A stretch of 64,000 bases of DNA from Himantopus leucocephalus (taxonomy: Eukaryota > Chordata > Aves > Charadriiformes > Recurvirostridae), in assembly GCA_003993805.1 (NCBI GenBank), contig RSEF01000026.1, positions 4,729,778 to 4,793,777 of the forward strand, given 5' to 3'. Under the pieces are notes generated by a model that did not search any database, was not told the origin of the DNA, and was given only the letters and a program-made list of their open reading frames with translations. This document shows positions 25,720 to 38,700 of the stretch, in pieces. Each line of letters opens with the position of its first letter. The first letter of the stretch is position 1. Both the position numbers and the translations under genes were made by a program.

Positions 25720-26520
25720 CTCGGTGTATGAGCGCGGGTGACGGCAATTTTAAGGAGAACGGCCCCTTTCCCGCTGTGCTCGGACTCGCGCATCAAATTC
25801 TCGATCTCGCTTGCAGCTCAATGGGCGCGCGCTACGATCCGCGAAATTGGAGTGACTTAACGGCGCCGCCGGAGGCACGTGCGGCGCCGCGAGGGCGCAG
25901 AGGTTTCGCCGAGTCCACGCGGGGCGCAGCGCGGCGGGACCCGCCGCCGCCCCGGCCCCGCTCCCCGCTCCGCGCTCCGCGCCCCGCGCCCCGAGCCCGA
26001 ACCCGCCCCGCCGCAGAGCTGCCCGCCGCCTCCCGCCGCCTCCCGCCGCCGCCCCGGCTCCGGCTCCCGCTCCGGCTCCGGCTCCGGCTCGGGGGGGGCC
26101 GCCCGGGCAGCGCCGCCCCGGCCCCGGCCCCGGCCCGCCCCCCCGCCGCGCCCGGCCCTGCACCTGCCTCCCGGCGCCGCCCCGCTCCGCGCCCCGCCCG
26201 CAGCCGCCGGCGAGTCGGGCCGAGCCGCCTCGGGAGCTGCTGCCGGAGCCGGCGCCCGCCATGGGCACGGTGCGCGGGGGGATGCGCTGCATCAAGATCC
26301 TGCTGTTCATCTTCAACCTGACCTTCTGGGTGAGCGCCGGGGCGGGGGGCGGACGGGCCGCCGGGGGCACCTGCCGCGCGCTGCCGGGCCGCGGCCGCCG
26401 TCGGACCCGCGGAGGCGCCGGGCGGGGGCGGGGGGTCCCCGGGAGGGGCGCTGCAGGAGGGGCTCGGGGAGGGCCCTGCCCGCGCCCCCGGCTTCCCCGC
26501 GCTCCGGCAGCCACGGAGCT
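25720..26520 (+). promoter_or_regulatory. TSPAN2: TSPAN2 promoter CpG island
   Basis: The CpG-dense block covers the 5' UTR, first coding exon and start of intron 1 of TSPAN2. An inverted CCAAT box lies at 25846-25850. A CGGCTC-type repeat runs at about 26056-26092. No TATA box is evident, as usual for a CpG-island promoter, so the start site cannot be placed precisely. An ATG-started frame at 25728-26321 overlaps the TSPAN2 start out of frame and would be an upstream ORF if transcription begins before it. Confidence 0.75.
26261..26329 (+). CDS. TSPAN2: Tetraspanin-2, coding exon 1 (residues 1-23)
   Basis: TSPAN2 is a four-pass membrane organiser best known in oligodendrocytes and myelin. 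It clusters partner proteins in tetraspanin-enriched microdomains. Joining eight exons in this window gives 221 aa, the human length as I recall it. The order is TM1 (about 12-34), small loop, TM2 (59-78), TM3 (88-112), large extracellular loop (about 113-187) and TM4 (188-212). The loop has CCG at 152-154 plus C166 and C174, the four-cysteine pattern, and N-glycosylation site N140-S-T. Juxtamembrane cysteines C10, C77, C78, C86, C211 and C212 are likely palmitoylated. Exon 1 encodes MGTVRGGMRCIKILLF and the start of TM1, then ends TGG with donor GTGAGC at 26330. The intron phases all agree, and no stop or frameshift occurs. Confidence 0.96.
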
Positions 26521-28908
26521 CCTCCCGCGAAAATCGGTCCTCGGTATCAGAGGACGTTGCTGAGGAGAGACAGCGTCTTTCTTAGCCGGTAATTTGCAGT
26601 AGTGACCATTTCCCCAACAAGCATAAAATTTCAAACGACATGAGGCTGAGGCTCTCCCAGCATCCCACGCAGCCTGTTGCAGCGGAACACTCCTTCACAG
26701 CATCATGATGATTTTTGATAATGTAATTTCAAATAGTGAGCCAACAGCTGCTGCTTTTACAAGTTCATCCTAAGAGCAAGTCCTTGCATCGCGTTGCACT
26801 TGCTTTGCTGAACGCCCCCATAACGTGGCAGCGAGTCGTGTCTCCTGCAGAGCCCTCCAGAGGTTTAGAGAATGCTGTGCCCATTCTCCCCTCATGGCAC
26901 CTTTTTCATACTCAGTTCTAGCGCACAGCTGAGTTCAAGCTTTCTTATTTCTTTCACCTTCCCTCATGCTATGTTCTCCCTTCCAGTAGCTTTCCAGTTT
27001 TTCACACTGGAAAACAATTAGCAATGTTATCTTTCTTAAGTGCCGTTTTCTTTCTTTCTGATTCACTGGTTTTTCAGAAGAAGTTGCAAAATAATCCTGT
27101 TCAGCCTCTCTGGAGCAAGCAGTTTTGGGCTCCTTTATGCTTGAAACACAGTTAAACCAAACGCTTTGCCCTCTTGGTGACAGCACTGTGAGCTCCGGGT
27201 ACACAGTGCTGCTGTGCTCGAGCTGTAGGAGCAGAGTGATGCTGCCCAGCTGCAGCTGCAGCTCAGAAGGACAAAGCTTTGTCTTATGTTGCTTCACAAA
27301 AGTGACAATTATCTGCCTTTTCACTGAGGTGGAAGAAACCATCTCCTTAGCTGGACTGGGGGCATTCACTTCATCAAACACGTCCCAACTACCAGAGGCA
27401 CTTTTGGAAGCCCAGACTGACAGGAGGGGCTCCGGGTGTGCTCCGAAGCCCGAAGGCTTGAGCCCGTGCCTGCAAGCAGGGAGGTCCAAATGCTATGACC
27501 AGGGTGGCAGGGGACCCTCACACGCTGTGCTGTGGCACTTCTCTGAGGAAGGCTGTGATCCCACGCTCTTCAGCTGTATCCTTGCCTGCTCGCGTTGCTT
27601 GCTGTAGCTATGTCAGATGAATCAAGTGCCGGGCGATACAGGACAGATTGAAAGCGCTGTAGAGGCTGTGGTAAGCAGCCGGAGTCCTGTGAACTGTGCT
27701 CAGGTTGCGCAGTTGCTGCAGACCGAGGCTCTGGGCCACCATCAGACGGGTGGTGGAGCATTGTGCCTGGGCCTGCAGGATGCTGAAGCTGTCTGCCAGG
27801 ACACACACCATTGCCTGGTGGGCTTTAAATGGGTCTGGCACGCGGTGCGTCTGAGACCACTGTCTATGGACCTTTCCCCTCAAACAGCAGGCCTTGACAC
27901 TTCTTTTTGATCTGGCCTTGTTCGCATTAAAGGGAATTTTTCCTTGCATTTGACAGCATCCATCACTTGTTTGTTAGTCATTTCTGTGACCCAAGATATT
28001 GTACACTGTAATAATCCTTTTCTCTCCTAGTTCTGGTAGAGGGCCCCATGGTGATTTACAGAAAAATGCCCTGTCATAGTTGGTCCAAACACACTTAACT
28101 TCAGCACATCCCTAAGAACAACACAAGCCTCTCTGGTTAAGCCTCTAAACAGAACCCTTCTTACAGCTGAGCAGCGGCAGCAATTCTGAAATGGCAGATG
28201 GTCTCCTGTGGTTTGGTATCATGATTTAGAGGTCTGGCTGGTCTCTCTACAGCACCATATATCCCATGACACTGGAGCTGGACCTGTGATACATACAGGG
28301 AAAAGGGGCACCTCTCAGCCCAAGAGGCTGTTATGTAGCCCTAAAACAGTCAATTAAGTTACTTCTGTTCTAAAAGTTTGGGGTGTGTGTTGAGCCAGCA
28401 GGGCTTGACTCCTGATCATGTGGCACTTCCCCACAAGGTGCTTTTCCTCCAGCAACAGCATCTTGACGCCAGGCCCAGGCCCTGAGCAGCCTCCTGCATA
28501 CCGCCTGGCTGCAGTGCAGTTCGGAGGGTTAGGAAGGAGGGCAGAGTGCTCCTCACTGGTTTTGCAGCCTGTCTTCTCACGGGCACTCACTTCCCCGCCA
28601 CAACCCCCATGCCCCACTCCATTCCCCACTGCAATTCAGGCCAAAGTTTTGATGATTAAATGAGCTCACTTACAAGGTTTGAAAGTCACTAGTAAGTTCA
28701 GAAGCACCACTACATTGAAGAGTTGAAAGAAAGAAGTACTTTGCACTCTAATAGGAATTAATTGTTTTCAAACACTGGCAAGCACTTCCTGAATTTTCTG
28801 ATGGTGCAACCCTGAGCTGTGGGATTTTAAGGAAGGTGCCCATGACACCTCTTTGAGGCTCTCCAGCCAATTGTTACTAAAGTATTGACTGGTCTGTTTA
28901 TCTTCCAG

Positions 28909-29011
28909 CTGGCAGGATTGGCTGTCATTGCCTTTGGTCTATGGCTGCGGTTTGGTGGGGTTATGGCAGACTTTGCTTCAGACAAAAAGTCTCCAGAGTA
29001 TTTCTTCATGG
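28909..29011 (+). CDS. TSPAN2: TSPAN2 coding exon 2 (residues 24-58)
   Basis: It follows acceptor TTATCTTCCAG. It encodes the rest of TM1 and the small extracellular loop (LAGLAVIAFGLWLRFGG, then SPEYFF). The 103 bases end after the first base of Gly58, with donor GTAAGT at 29012 (phase 1). Human TSPAN2 has the matching LAGSAVIAFGLW and SPEYFY segments. Confidence 0.96.
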
Positions 29012-32000
29012 GTAAGTTAAAGTGCCTGTGATGACAGTAGCCTTCAGCCTTCGTTTCATCCTGGGGCACGTGACACACCTTATGCATTGAATTATCTGAA
29101 GGCCATCAGTTCCTGGGCTGAACTACACAAAACTGGTCATTCCGGTGCTGAAAGCATGATGGCTTTCGTCCTTTCTCTGGTGGGCATCAACTTCCTTAGG
29201 CCTAACTGAGCTCTCGTCTCACATTTGATCCAATCCTCATGTATCCTATGTGAATTGTGCTAATACTGCCAGAACAGAGGTTGAGATGGGTCAGAGACTC
29301 CAGGAATGTGGGGCTCACCAATATATCCTTCCAGTCTGTGCAGCTGCTAGCCACCAGAGCAACAGTGTCACTTCTAAGCGTTTCTAATACCAAGGCAGCA
29401 ATAAGACTTTTGCTAACCAGTTCTCCCCGTGTCTACACACAGAGGCCCTCAGTGTGACTTTAAGTATCAGAGCAAATCCTTCAACACCTGAAAAGTAAAA
29501 CTACACACAGTTTTCAGTGATCTCAAGAACTGTTTGTTCAACCTAGGCAGGAATCGACTAGTTCCCCAAGCCCACTGAGTTGGTATTGGTCATCTGTAAT
29601 TTTAGGCATTTCAGATAATATTTTTTTTCTCCCTAGGATTTCCAGTTGGGTTTTCTGGAAATGCCACCTGTGTTTTATATCTACAGACATCTTTAAATTT
29701 TAAAAGCAGCTGTCTAGGACTGCCAGCAACTGCATTTCTCTATCCGTTGGCAATTGTAACATGCCTCGACACCAGAAGAGTCAGAGTTTTGTCTGTTTTA
29801 ATGTATCACCCCTGGAGATGGACTCACTCAATAAAATCCAATGGGTGGAAACATTTTTGCCATCTACAAATGCCAAGTGTGAATGAATACCCAGTCCTGC
29901 CTTGTCCATCAAGCTATTCTGACAGGGCGGCCAGGCATGGAAGTTGACCCAAGATGTCTTGTAGCAGTCAGTCAGCCATCACAGGAATATTGCCTGGGCT
30001 GTAAAGTTACTTTAAATGCCCCAATTCTCTTAGTGGAGACCTTGGCTCTGATACACCACAGTCCTAACCCCAAGCTTCTTTAATATATGCAACCGGGCTA
30101 GAGGCACAGAGCTGACTGTATAGTGCTGTGGGAATAGATGGGTAGAATGCTATGTCCAGCAAGGTTTCGGTGGGAGTTTATGAGGCTGAATACAACCATT
30201 CAGGTGAAAACCTGACTGGGACCTGAGGGTTACTGTAAAATACTCTGTAGCAGCTCCACTGACACAGAGAGCCATGAAGCATGATTTACTTCTTCTCTAA
30301 CATCTGAGCTGCTATGTCAGCAGCATATTAGATCACCAACTTCATTTCCAGATCCAGTTTATACCTGCTGAATTTCCTATGCTGTATCATCCACTTATGT
30401 TTGACCCAGGAGATTCAACAAGAGAGAAGGATGTTCTGGCCTCCAAAATCAAGTACTGCTGGTTTGTTAGAAGCCAGAAAGTAATACATCCGGTAATGTG
30501 AATAAGCACCACAGTCATTTCACAGCTTTGTAGTGCAGACTGTAACACTGTGTAAATAAGATGTTCTTTGGTGCCTGTGTATTTAAATCTCTAAAAGATT
30601 TAATCTGCTTCAGTCCTGAATGGGAATTACAAAAAGCTATTCAGAGTTGTTAATTTTGGGAAGTCCTGGGGAATGTTCTTGTAAAAGTTCTACCATATAC
30701 CGCGACATTCAAGTATTGGGCTGTCACATGTATTTATAGAGCTGTATGCTGTAATAGCTAACTGCTAGCAGAGGAAGCGCTAAGGAACACGACATAAATA
30801 TGCTGACAATCCTTTTAAACCTGCACTTTTGACTGAATTCTAAAGCAAAGTTTTGGCCCTTTTTTGTAACAGGCATTGTGCTCTGAACGGCGCATTCCTG
30901 TTTAAGAAAAACAAAAACATTTCTGCTGCCCTCCCTCATTACAAATCATGTTAAATGTGACTTCTGAGCATCTGATGGGGAAGCCATTCAGAAGTCTGAG
31001 GCTGTTAACAATCTGTGACTAAGACAGTGGTAAGAGAATGGTGGTAAGTCCAGTAACTGGTGTTCTTTGCAGCAGACAAGGCTGCACTTGATGGTCACGC
31101 TCAAGGGCTCTGAGTCCCCCTTGACAGTTGTGTATTGGGCGCTTCTCACAGAGACTCTAGGAGTGTTGTTTATTTAGCTTTGTGTGTTTGCTCTGTGTTT
31201 GTGCATTCTGGGTGACAGCCAGAATTCTGCATAGGAATTCTTAATATGGAACACTGTGCAGCACACAAGGAGCAGCTGCCCAGAGGGCTGAAAGAGAAAG
31301 CAGATCATCAGTATGACTTGGAGATACAAACATACAGCCATATATATTTAAAAATCATTTCTTTAGCTGTGTTCCACTGACCGCTTTTGGGGCTGCCTTG
31401 TGATAACCCAAGCTCCTGTGATCAGATCAGCTTTGTGTCAGTGCTTGGAACATCACTGCAGATGCATTCAGAGTTTGCTTTGTAGGCTGAAGCACTGTCC
31501 AGAATCACGATCTTGTGTAAAACACCTTATTTTCTTGCTCCTAAAGAGCAGCACATTCTGCTCTTTTTGTACCTGGATTGAGCCGCCAGCTGAATCTAAC
31601 CAGCTTCTCTCTTCTGCTTCCTTGTGATATTCTTTTTCCTGGATCTGAAATGTTGTTTTAGTTTAAAATAATTGATAATTATATCCTTGCATTTTCCATT
31701 AGGCCAGAATGAGTCTCCTTAAATAGCCTTGTTCTTTACCAGCAGTCCAGCTGTCTTTTCTGCCCCCTGGAATAGTTCGGGCTATGACTTGGCAACCAGG
31801 CCTGTTCATCTTTTCCAGCCGCTGAAATGTTTTTGTTGGTTTGAGAACAGCTTACAGGCAGCAGTGCTGAGGTCAAGCACATATGTGTTCTTAGTTTTCT
31901 GTTGCTTGTGGTTTTGTGTTCCGTGATCCATATTCCCCACTGCAGCTTGCAGTTTCTTAACCTACAACATAAAAGGTTGGAATTGGAATTCTTTGACCCA

Positions 32001-32253
32001 TGCAGTCTCCATCCACTTTACCAGATGTATCTTACACTGAAGAATCCTCCTAAAATTGGAGATCCTCTCTCTGCAGCTCCCCAGCTTTTGGAGTTCCCAC
32101 TGGGGTGGCAGGCATGACAATATTTTTATGTTTCTCCATCTCACAGTACCTCTTTTGTGCCTGTGCTTCAAGTGGCGAGGCAAAACTGTAGCTTTCCTGT
32201 TCTATTGCAGTTCAGCTCTGGTAGATTTCATATATTCCTCTCTTAGCTGTACT

Positions 32254-32290
32254 TGAGAGAGAGAGAGAGAGAGAAAGAAAGAAAGAAAGA

Positions 32291-32334
<44 letters not shown>

Positions 32335-32511
32335 AAGAGAAAGAAAGAAAGAAAGAGAGAAAGAGAGAAAGAGAGAGAGAAAGAGAGAAAGAAAGAGAGA
32401 AAGAAAGAGAGAAAGAGAGAAAGAAAGAAAGAAAGAGAAACAAAGAAAGAGAAAGAAAGAAAGAAAGAGAAAGAAAGAAAGAAAAAGAAACAAACAAAGA
32501 AAGAAAAAAGA
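32254..32511 (+). repeat. Long polypurine (GA/GAAA)n microsatellite
   Basis: About 260 bases are almost only G and A, as mixed GAGA and GAAA units, beginning with (GA)n and ending in a (GAAA/CAAA)n decay zone. Reading frames through it on both strands (Arg-Glu-Lys or Ser-Leu-Phe repeats) are by-products of the repeat. Such mirror-symmetric purine tracts can form triplex (H-DNA) and vary in length between individuals. Confidence 0.95.
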
Positions 32512-35340
32512 TAATTTCAGCAAAGGTAAATAGCCGGTCAGTTACCGCTTCTATCTGAGTTGTCTGTGACACTGTATGGACCAAATGGGGAAAAGATCCG
32601 TAGAATAAAGGGAATTCCCTCCGATTGCTCATCCTTCTTGAGACTCCTGTACCAAGACTCGGTGGGTTTTTTACTGGGCAAGAAAGTCTGCAACAATCAG
32701 AAGGAAAAGAGAGATGCTTGTGTGAACCCAAGATGTCAGCATTGCTGTCTCATCATTAATTGACCCTTAATTAATTCTTTGTAGTAGTGCTGTTCATAAA
32801 TTTAAAAATACTAAAGCACAGAAGTGAAGACAAAGTGCCTGCTGAGTGCAAGTTGAGCATTTGTGAAGTAAAAACCAACACAAGGACTTTTTAAGGGTCA
32901 GTTCAAGACACCTATTCTCCCCTTTTTGCTTTTGGTGGATGAAGAGCAAAGTCTGTTCTGGTTCCTTGGGCAATGTGGAGGACAACCTCTCTGTATCCCT
33001 AATAAATGAAGTGCAGTGGGTCACATCACTGCCAGTAGCAATAAAAATGAAGTGTACGTACTCAACAAGCACCATCAGGAATGGTAACAAAACCTGATGA
33101 ATGTGAATGAATCAATATGGATGACTCTTTCTCATAACTGGCAGCACTGAAGCATTGCTTCTCCTGCACAGCCAGAGCTCACAAACTTCATGCTATGTTA
33201 CGTCCTCTTTGCTCCAGTTCCATGATCCAATCTGTGGTCCAGGCATTCATCAGGGCCAAACCAGTTGTAGATAGAAATTTCAGGGTGGCTGTGGCTTTTT
33301 CTTGGGGTCTGTGAGAGCATGAGCGATCATTCTGGCTTTGAAAGGTACAGTTAGATGGCACATGCCTTAGGATATGAAGTCATGTCTGGAGTTGAAGGAT
33401 ATTAGTAGTTTTTCTCCATAGTAGTGGGTGCCCGTACAAACAGGAGTTGGCCAGCAGTTAAATCCATGTAAACTGCAATTCTCTGCTCTTGTGCTTCATT
33501 TTGTTATCATTCTATTCATGTATTTTGGAGTCAAGTACTATACCCTTAGTCAACAGTATTCTCTCTCCAAAATCCATAGCCTCTTAAACTCTATCAGCCT
33601 TTAAAATGAGAGCTATCGGCAAAGGAGTCTCTGTGTAGAGATGCAGTACCACAAGAGGAGCATCAAATGGTCCTGCCATCATGTGTATTATGTCGGCCTT
33701 TAGTCTGTACTTAAGACTTAAGCAATGAACTTGTCTTTCTTCCTATCATCTTGTGTGCAGGTCTCCTCTTCTTCAGTTGAGGAAGAGTGGTTTAGAAAAG
33801 GCTGTTAGTGGCCCTGAGTGGAAAATGAAAGCTGCTGCACTGGAAATCTGCTTAAAAAATATGATACCACCACTATCACCCTCCAAAAAAAAAAACCTTA
33901 CTCAAAATGAAAGTTGTTCAAAAGTCCTCAGTCTCTGTGCTGGACCATAAAGCCTAGCACTCAGTTCCTAAGAGTCAGTATCCCGCCTGGCAGAGTAAAG
34001 GCAAGGCCACCACAAAGTTAGAATTCTGACAAAACAAGCTAGTTAAGCCTAATGGAATAACTTGTCCATCTACCTCAGGTTGATTGTTTTATATTTGCAA
34101 TATGCTGACGTTCAGGAGGCTTTTTTTTTTTTTTTAAATTAATCACTTAAGAATGATAATGCACTTTGTGCTTTTTGCCTGTTAAGCTGTCCTCCTGGAT
34201 AAACCCTTCTCCCACCCTACTCTCTTTGTGTGCAGCTGTCTAAAAGCTAGCCAGTCCCATGCAGCAGCAACAGTTGAACCGACAGTTACACCATTTCCTT
34301 CTTTGACGCACCCTCCTCTCCTTCCTCTAGGCAGCTGCAAGTCACCCTGGTGCCTGCACACTGGTGGCACTGCTCTCATAGTACCACTCACCGAGTTCGT
34401 GGGGTCTCCCTCGGCCTGCCTCAGTGGGCGATCAAGCAGTTGTACGCGTGTCTGGTCAGACTGCCCATGGGCAGGCCAGAGCCCAGCAGCACCACAGGCT
34501 CGACACTTCCACTTTTCCAGAAAGAGCCACCTGTACCAAGTGACCTAGGCGACAGGGATAAACCCGTCACTGGTCCTGCACGAAGTAAAAACACATCAAG
34601 ATGTTTCCTCTTGCTGTGGCAGCACACTAAACTCCAGGAATGCTCGGGCTTTTTCAGTTACATGCTTTGTTCTTCATACATACTCTCTTTAAAAGGACTA
34701 ACTCTGCTCTGGATGCCAGTCTCTAACGTGGCTTCTAGAAAAAGAACCAAGCCAATTTAACCCATTGTATCTCAAGGGAAATGTCCTGTGTTGTGTTTCA
34801 GTCTGATGGCGATGGAAATACAATGGGACTGTCCACCATGAAGCCATTAAGAGGAAAGCATTTTGTCTGCTGGAAACAATAAAATAGCAACAAAAAAACC
34901 CTTAGCTCCTTTTTGGGGTGTGTCATTTCAAAAGCATCTACAGAGAGGGTTTTGATTGAGTTGGCTTGTTTTGTTCCAGCACTTACTTTATCTGCACTAG
35001 GGTGGGTTAAGACAGCTATCCGCAGAGTCCTCTAACTTTTGCTACTGTGGGGGCTGAAGATTTCTGTGAATGCATTATGGCTACGTTCTGTTTTCTGTTT
35101 GGGGTGGCTTGGAGCCTGTGCATTTAAGCATTAGATGTGTATAACTGTTGTTGGTATCTGCATGGAAATGTATGCATACACACAGGATTATTGAGGGTGC
35201 CCCAATCTAGAGAGGATTGCAGAGAATTGTGAGAGGATTTCAGGATACCAAATCACCAAGTATTAAAAAGTCAGATGAAATACAGTATCAGTAAAGCAAA
35301 GTGAGGCAAGTGGTAACATATTCTGAGCAGTATAAGCACT

Positions 35341-35715
35341 GACAGACTTTAAATTAGCTATAACCACACAGGAATGTGATCTTAGACTCACTGTCAGTTG
35401 CTCTTGACAAAAGCGCCTTGCTCAGCTGCAGACAAAATGGCATATAAATGTCAGGAATTATTAAGAAAGGAAATGAGAATGCAACCGAAAAATTTTAATG
35501 TCATTGTGTAAATTTCCAGTGCACTCAGTGTCTTGAATACTGTATGTGGTTCTGGTCAAAAAGGATGTAATAAAACCAGAAAAAGTAGTAAGAAGTTTGA
35601 CAAGATTATTATCATACTATGCACCGTGAATAACTTCCATACTAGGAAGTTTTTCACACTGTTCACATCATTAAATTGTAGAATCCATTGCCACAGGTTT
35701 CTGTGTTCAACCTTG
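35341..35715 (+). mobile_element. Ancient CR1 LINE fragment
   Basis: Heavily mutated plus-strand CR1 sequence. Around 35532 the translation CLEYCMWFWSKRM corresponds to LEYCVQFW in the two younger CR1 copies of this window. Upstream, the run from 'ctttaaattagc' to 'attattaagaaaggaa' matches the preceding conserved part of amniote CR1, and near 35680 the 'attgccacagg' segment matches its downstream part. An internal deletion is likely. It is far older than the copies at 9.4 and 45.7 kb. Confidence 0.7.
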
Positions 35716-38700
35716 ATAGTACAGATCCACATAACACAGGTATGTTGATTACATCAGACTTCAGTGAAGTTTGGTGTAGGGTGAAGTAGATATTGATAGA
35801 GCCATTGGAGACTACTGAGAAGGTAATAGCTGACATACATTGGCTTATGTTAATTTGGGATATAATTATTTAGGGTTGTGAGATGCATGTGAGCAAGATA
35901 TGTAACAAGTGCTGGTATTCTGTGGGAAGGGGGAGACAGTGGACCAGGACATTACATTCCAGTGAGGTTCCTTTTAAATCGAAATTCAGGATTTGTGCAT
36001 CAGCAGAGGACTACGGGCTGGTTGGTATCTGTAATGCTTTTGTGGTTCCAGGAAGATTAACCACAAAATACCTGTTGAATTCACACAAGACATGTAATTA
36101 TGTCTGTGCATTATGCTCAAATTAAGGGTGTGTTCCAATTCTCCAGAAACTCATCTTTCTTCAGAGGACTCTGCCTCTCCTCTCCAGTTTTGTAAATGTG
36201 TTTTATAACTAAATAAACTAAAAATCTATTAACACAAAAATGGTAATCTCTAGTAACAAGCCTGTTTCAGAAACTGACTTTGCTACCATGTCCAACATAC
36301 GTAACTGTCCCTGGCTGGCCTGTTATTTCCAACTCCTGCATGCGTTTCTCATGTTTTCCAATAGTGCAATGGTGCTCTACTGAGGGCTTGAGAGCCTCAG
36401 TCCTTCTGTGGAGGAGCACATCTGCCTCCCAGACTGTAACGCACATACAACCTCAGGAAAAGCTCTTAAAGTCAGGTCTGGGTTCTAGGGCTCCTGTCAT
36501 CACTGCCTCTGGATCCCTTATACCGAGAACAGAGCTTCTTGTCTTCCCAGTGGTGTATGAACAGTTGTCGGTTTGTTCAGTGCTAGTTACTCAGCCCAAA
36601 AAAGAAAAAGTAGAATTATTTCAAATGGAAAGTGACCATAGCAGCCAGGTAAACAAGAAACCCATGTGAAGTAAAGCCAGACAGAGAGACAGAGTACGTT
36701 TGTCTGCTCCTGCTCTTCGCAGTAGGCTCTAGACAGGAATTTGTATCTCAAAGCCATCAGTAAGATTTTTGAACAAAACAAAACAAGCAAACAAAAACCA
36801 CAAAAAAAAACCCAAAACACCAACAATTCTGGGAGTGGGTTCCATTCCAGACTTTGAAATTAGATCTCTACCAGCCTAGACAGTTGGCTGGTCAGAAATA
36901 AGAATGGTGTTAATGTTCACATTAGTAGGTTCATACGTGCCTGGTTTGTATTGTAATGTTGCCTTTCTGTTCATAAAACATTGGTAGTATACATTTCTGC
37001 CTATCACGTGATTCTTTGCAGTGGGAGCACAGAGGGACTCTGGTTCTAAGGACACAGTTGTTACTCTGTCCAAGTGCCGCATGACAGACTACAGAACTGG
37101 TGACTTTTCCCTTCAGATTAGTTATGCATAGATTTGCATGTTACCTTGAGAGAGCTTTTTTAAATTGCTCTAAGGAACAAAGAACTGATGTCTTGCAGAT
37201 TTCACTCGTCATTTTTCTAAAAACAGCACTCATCCCTCCCTCCCTTACTCTTAAAACACATTAGGACATATTGCAGTCAGCAGCTATAAAATTCCATCCT
37301 TCTCTCTACCTAGTCTAAAATGATGAAATTCTGTATTCATTGCTAATCACAAAGGTTTTGGTCATCCAGAAATGACACACAGAATACCCTTTATCCTTCT
37401 TGAGGTGCTTCTTCACATTTGCAGATCCACTGTGCTCATGCCCAGAGGAAACAGTATCTTATGGAAGAACCCTGTGCCATAAACATAGATGCCAATCTGG
37501 AGATCTCTACTGAGTTGTGGATTTGCCATTCTTCAGTATTGGGAGCTATAGGTTGCTCTGAGATTGCCAGGTAACTTTTTAATTCCCCTTGTAATTTCAA
37601 AGCAGAGTCTGCTAGAAAATGGGACTCCCTCCTGTTGGAATTTTCACAAGGGAATACCCCCATCAGACATTTTCCTTTCAGGAAATAATGATTTTCCCCA
37701 TGGGATGAATCAAAAAATCAAGTATACAGAAAAGCTGCTGCTTTACTGCTTTCCAAATTTTTTCTTTGCAAAATGAAACAATGGCTGAAGTATGGGGTTC
37801 CCCCCTCCTTACAGTCTCTATTTTTTAGCCAGAAGGGAAATCAATTTGTTATTAGGTGTTCTCTCACTTGACTTACTGCTAAAAGCAGAAGTGTTAGTTT
37901 CTCTTCACAGCTTATAAAAATCTGTGTGTTTGTGTGGGGAGGTGTTTTAGAACAGTTAAAATGAAAAAAAAACCAACCAAACCAACCCAAAATCACCACC
38001 CCAAAACCTGAATTTTTCCCCACAAAAAAAGGTCAAGAGAATAGGCTCTGTCAAAAACCCCAAAACAAAACAGTCCTACGACACTCTGTTTTTCATTCTC
38101 TTGTGTTTACGAAAAGCCCGTATTTCCTCCACTACCCCTCATAGTCATCGGTGTTCCTGGCTGCATCTGCTCAGATCAACCAATTTTCTGTTGCATTTTG
38201 CACATGGCTTTTAATTATTTGGAATGTGCCTCTTCATCCCTTTGCATACAGGGGCTGAGAGTGACTGGCTTTGTGGGTCCTGCATGCAAGTGCAATAAAT
38301 ATTCCTGAGCTGTGGGCAGTCACACAGATGACAGGTTTCTGCCATTAGGTCCAGTGAATCCCTTATGCCATATCCCCAGTGAACACCTTAGTGCCATAGC
38401 AGTGTGCCTGTTCTCAGTATTCTCTCTTCGCCTGTTGTCTGCTCCTGTGTGGGCTGTGTGCTGCCAACAAACTCAGAGACTAGTTAGTTGTCAAACCCTC
38501 TCTCCTCTTCGTTAGCAGACACAGATCAAAGTGACAAAACTAAGAATCAGGAAATGAACAGAGGCAAGAAGAGGTAAGAGGAAAAATTTCACTTCACACA
38601 GGCCACAAACATTTGCTTCCTTTCTACCTTCTGCTTTTTTACTTCTGCTCCATAAAAAGCTGCAGCTAGACAGTCCATTCACTGAAACAAACTCTCTACC

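Noticed and set aside
25750..26634. Minus-strand frame of 294 codons opposite TSPAN2 exon 1
   Set aside because: It lies in the TSPAN2 CpG island, antisense to a certain exon, with Gly/Ala/Arg repeats only.
32243..32731. Ser/Leu/Phe-rich and Arg/Glu/Lys-rich frames
   Set aside because: Direct translation of the purine microsatellite.
34228..34760. Overlapping 106- and 136-codon plus-strand frames
   Set aside because: Inside TSPAN2 intron 2, overlapping each other in different frames with no recognisable motif.
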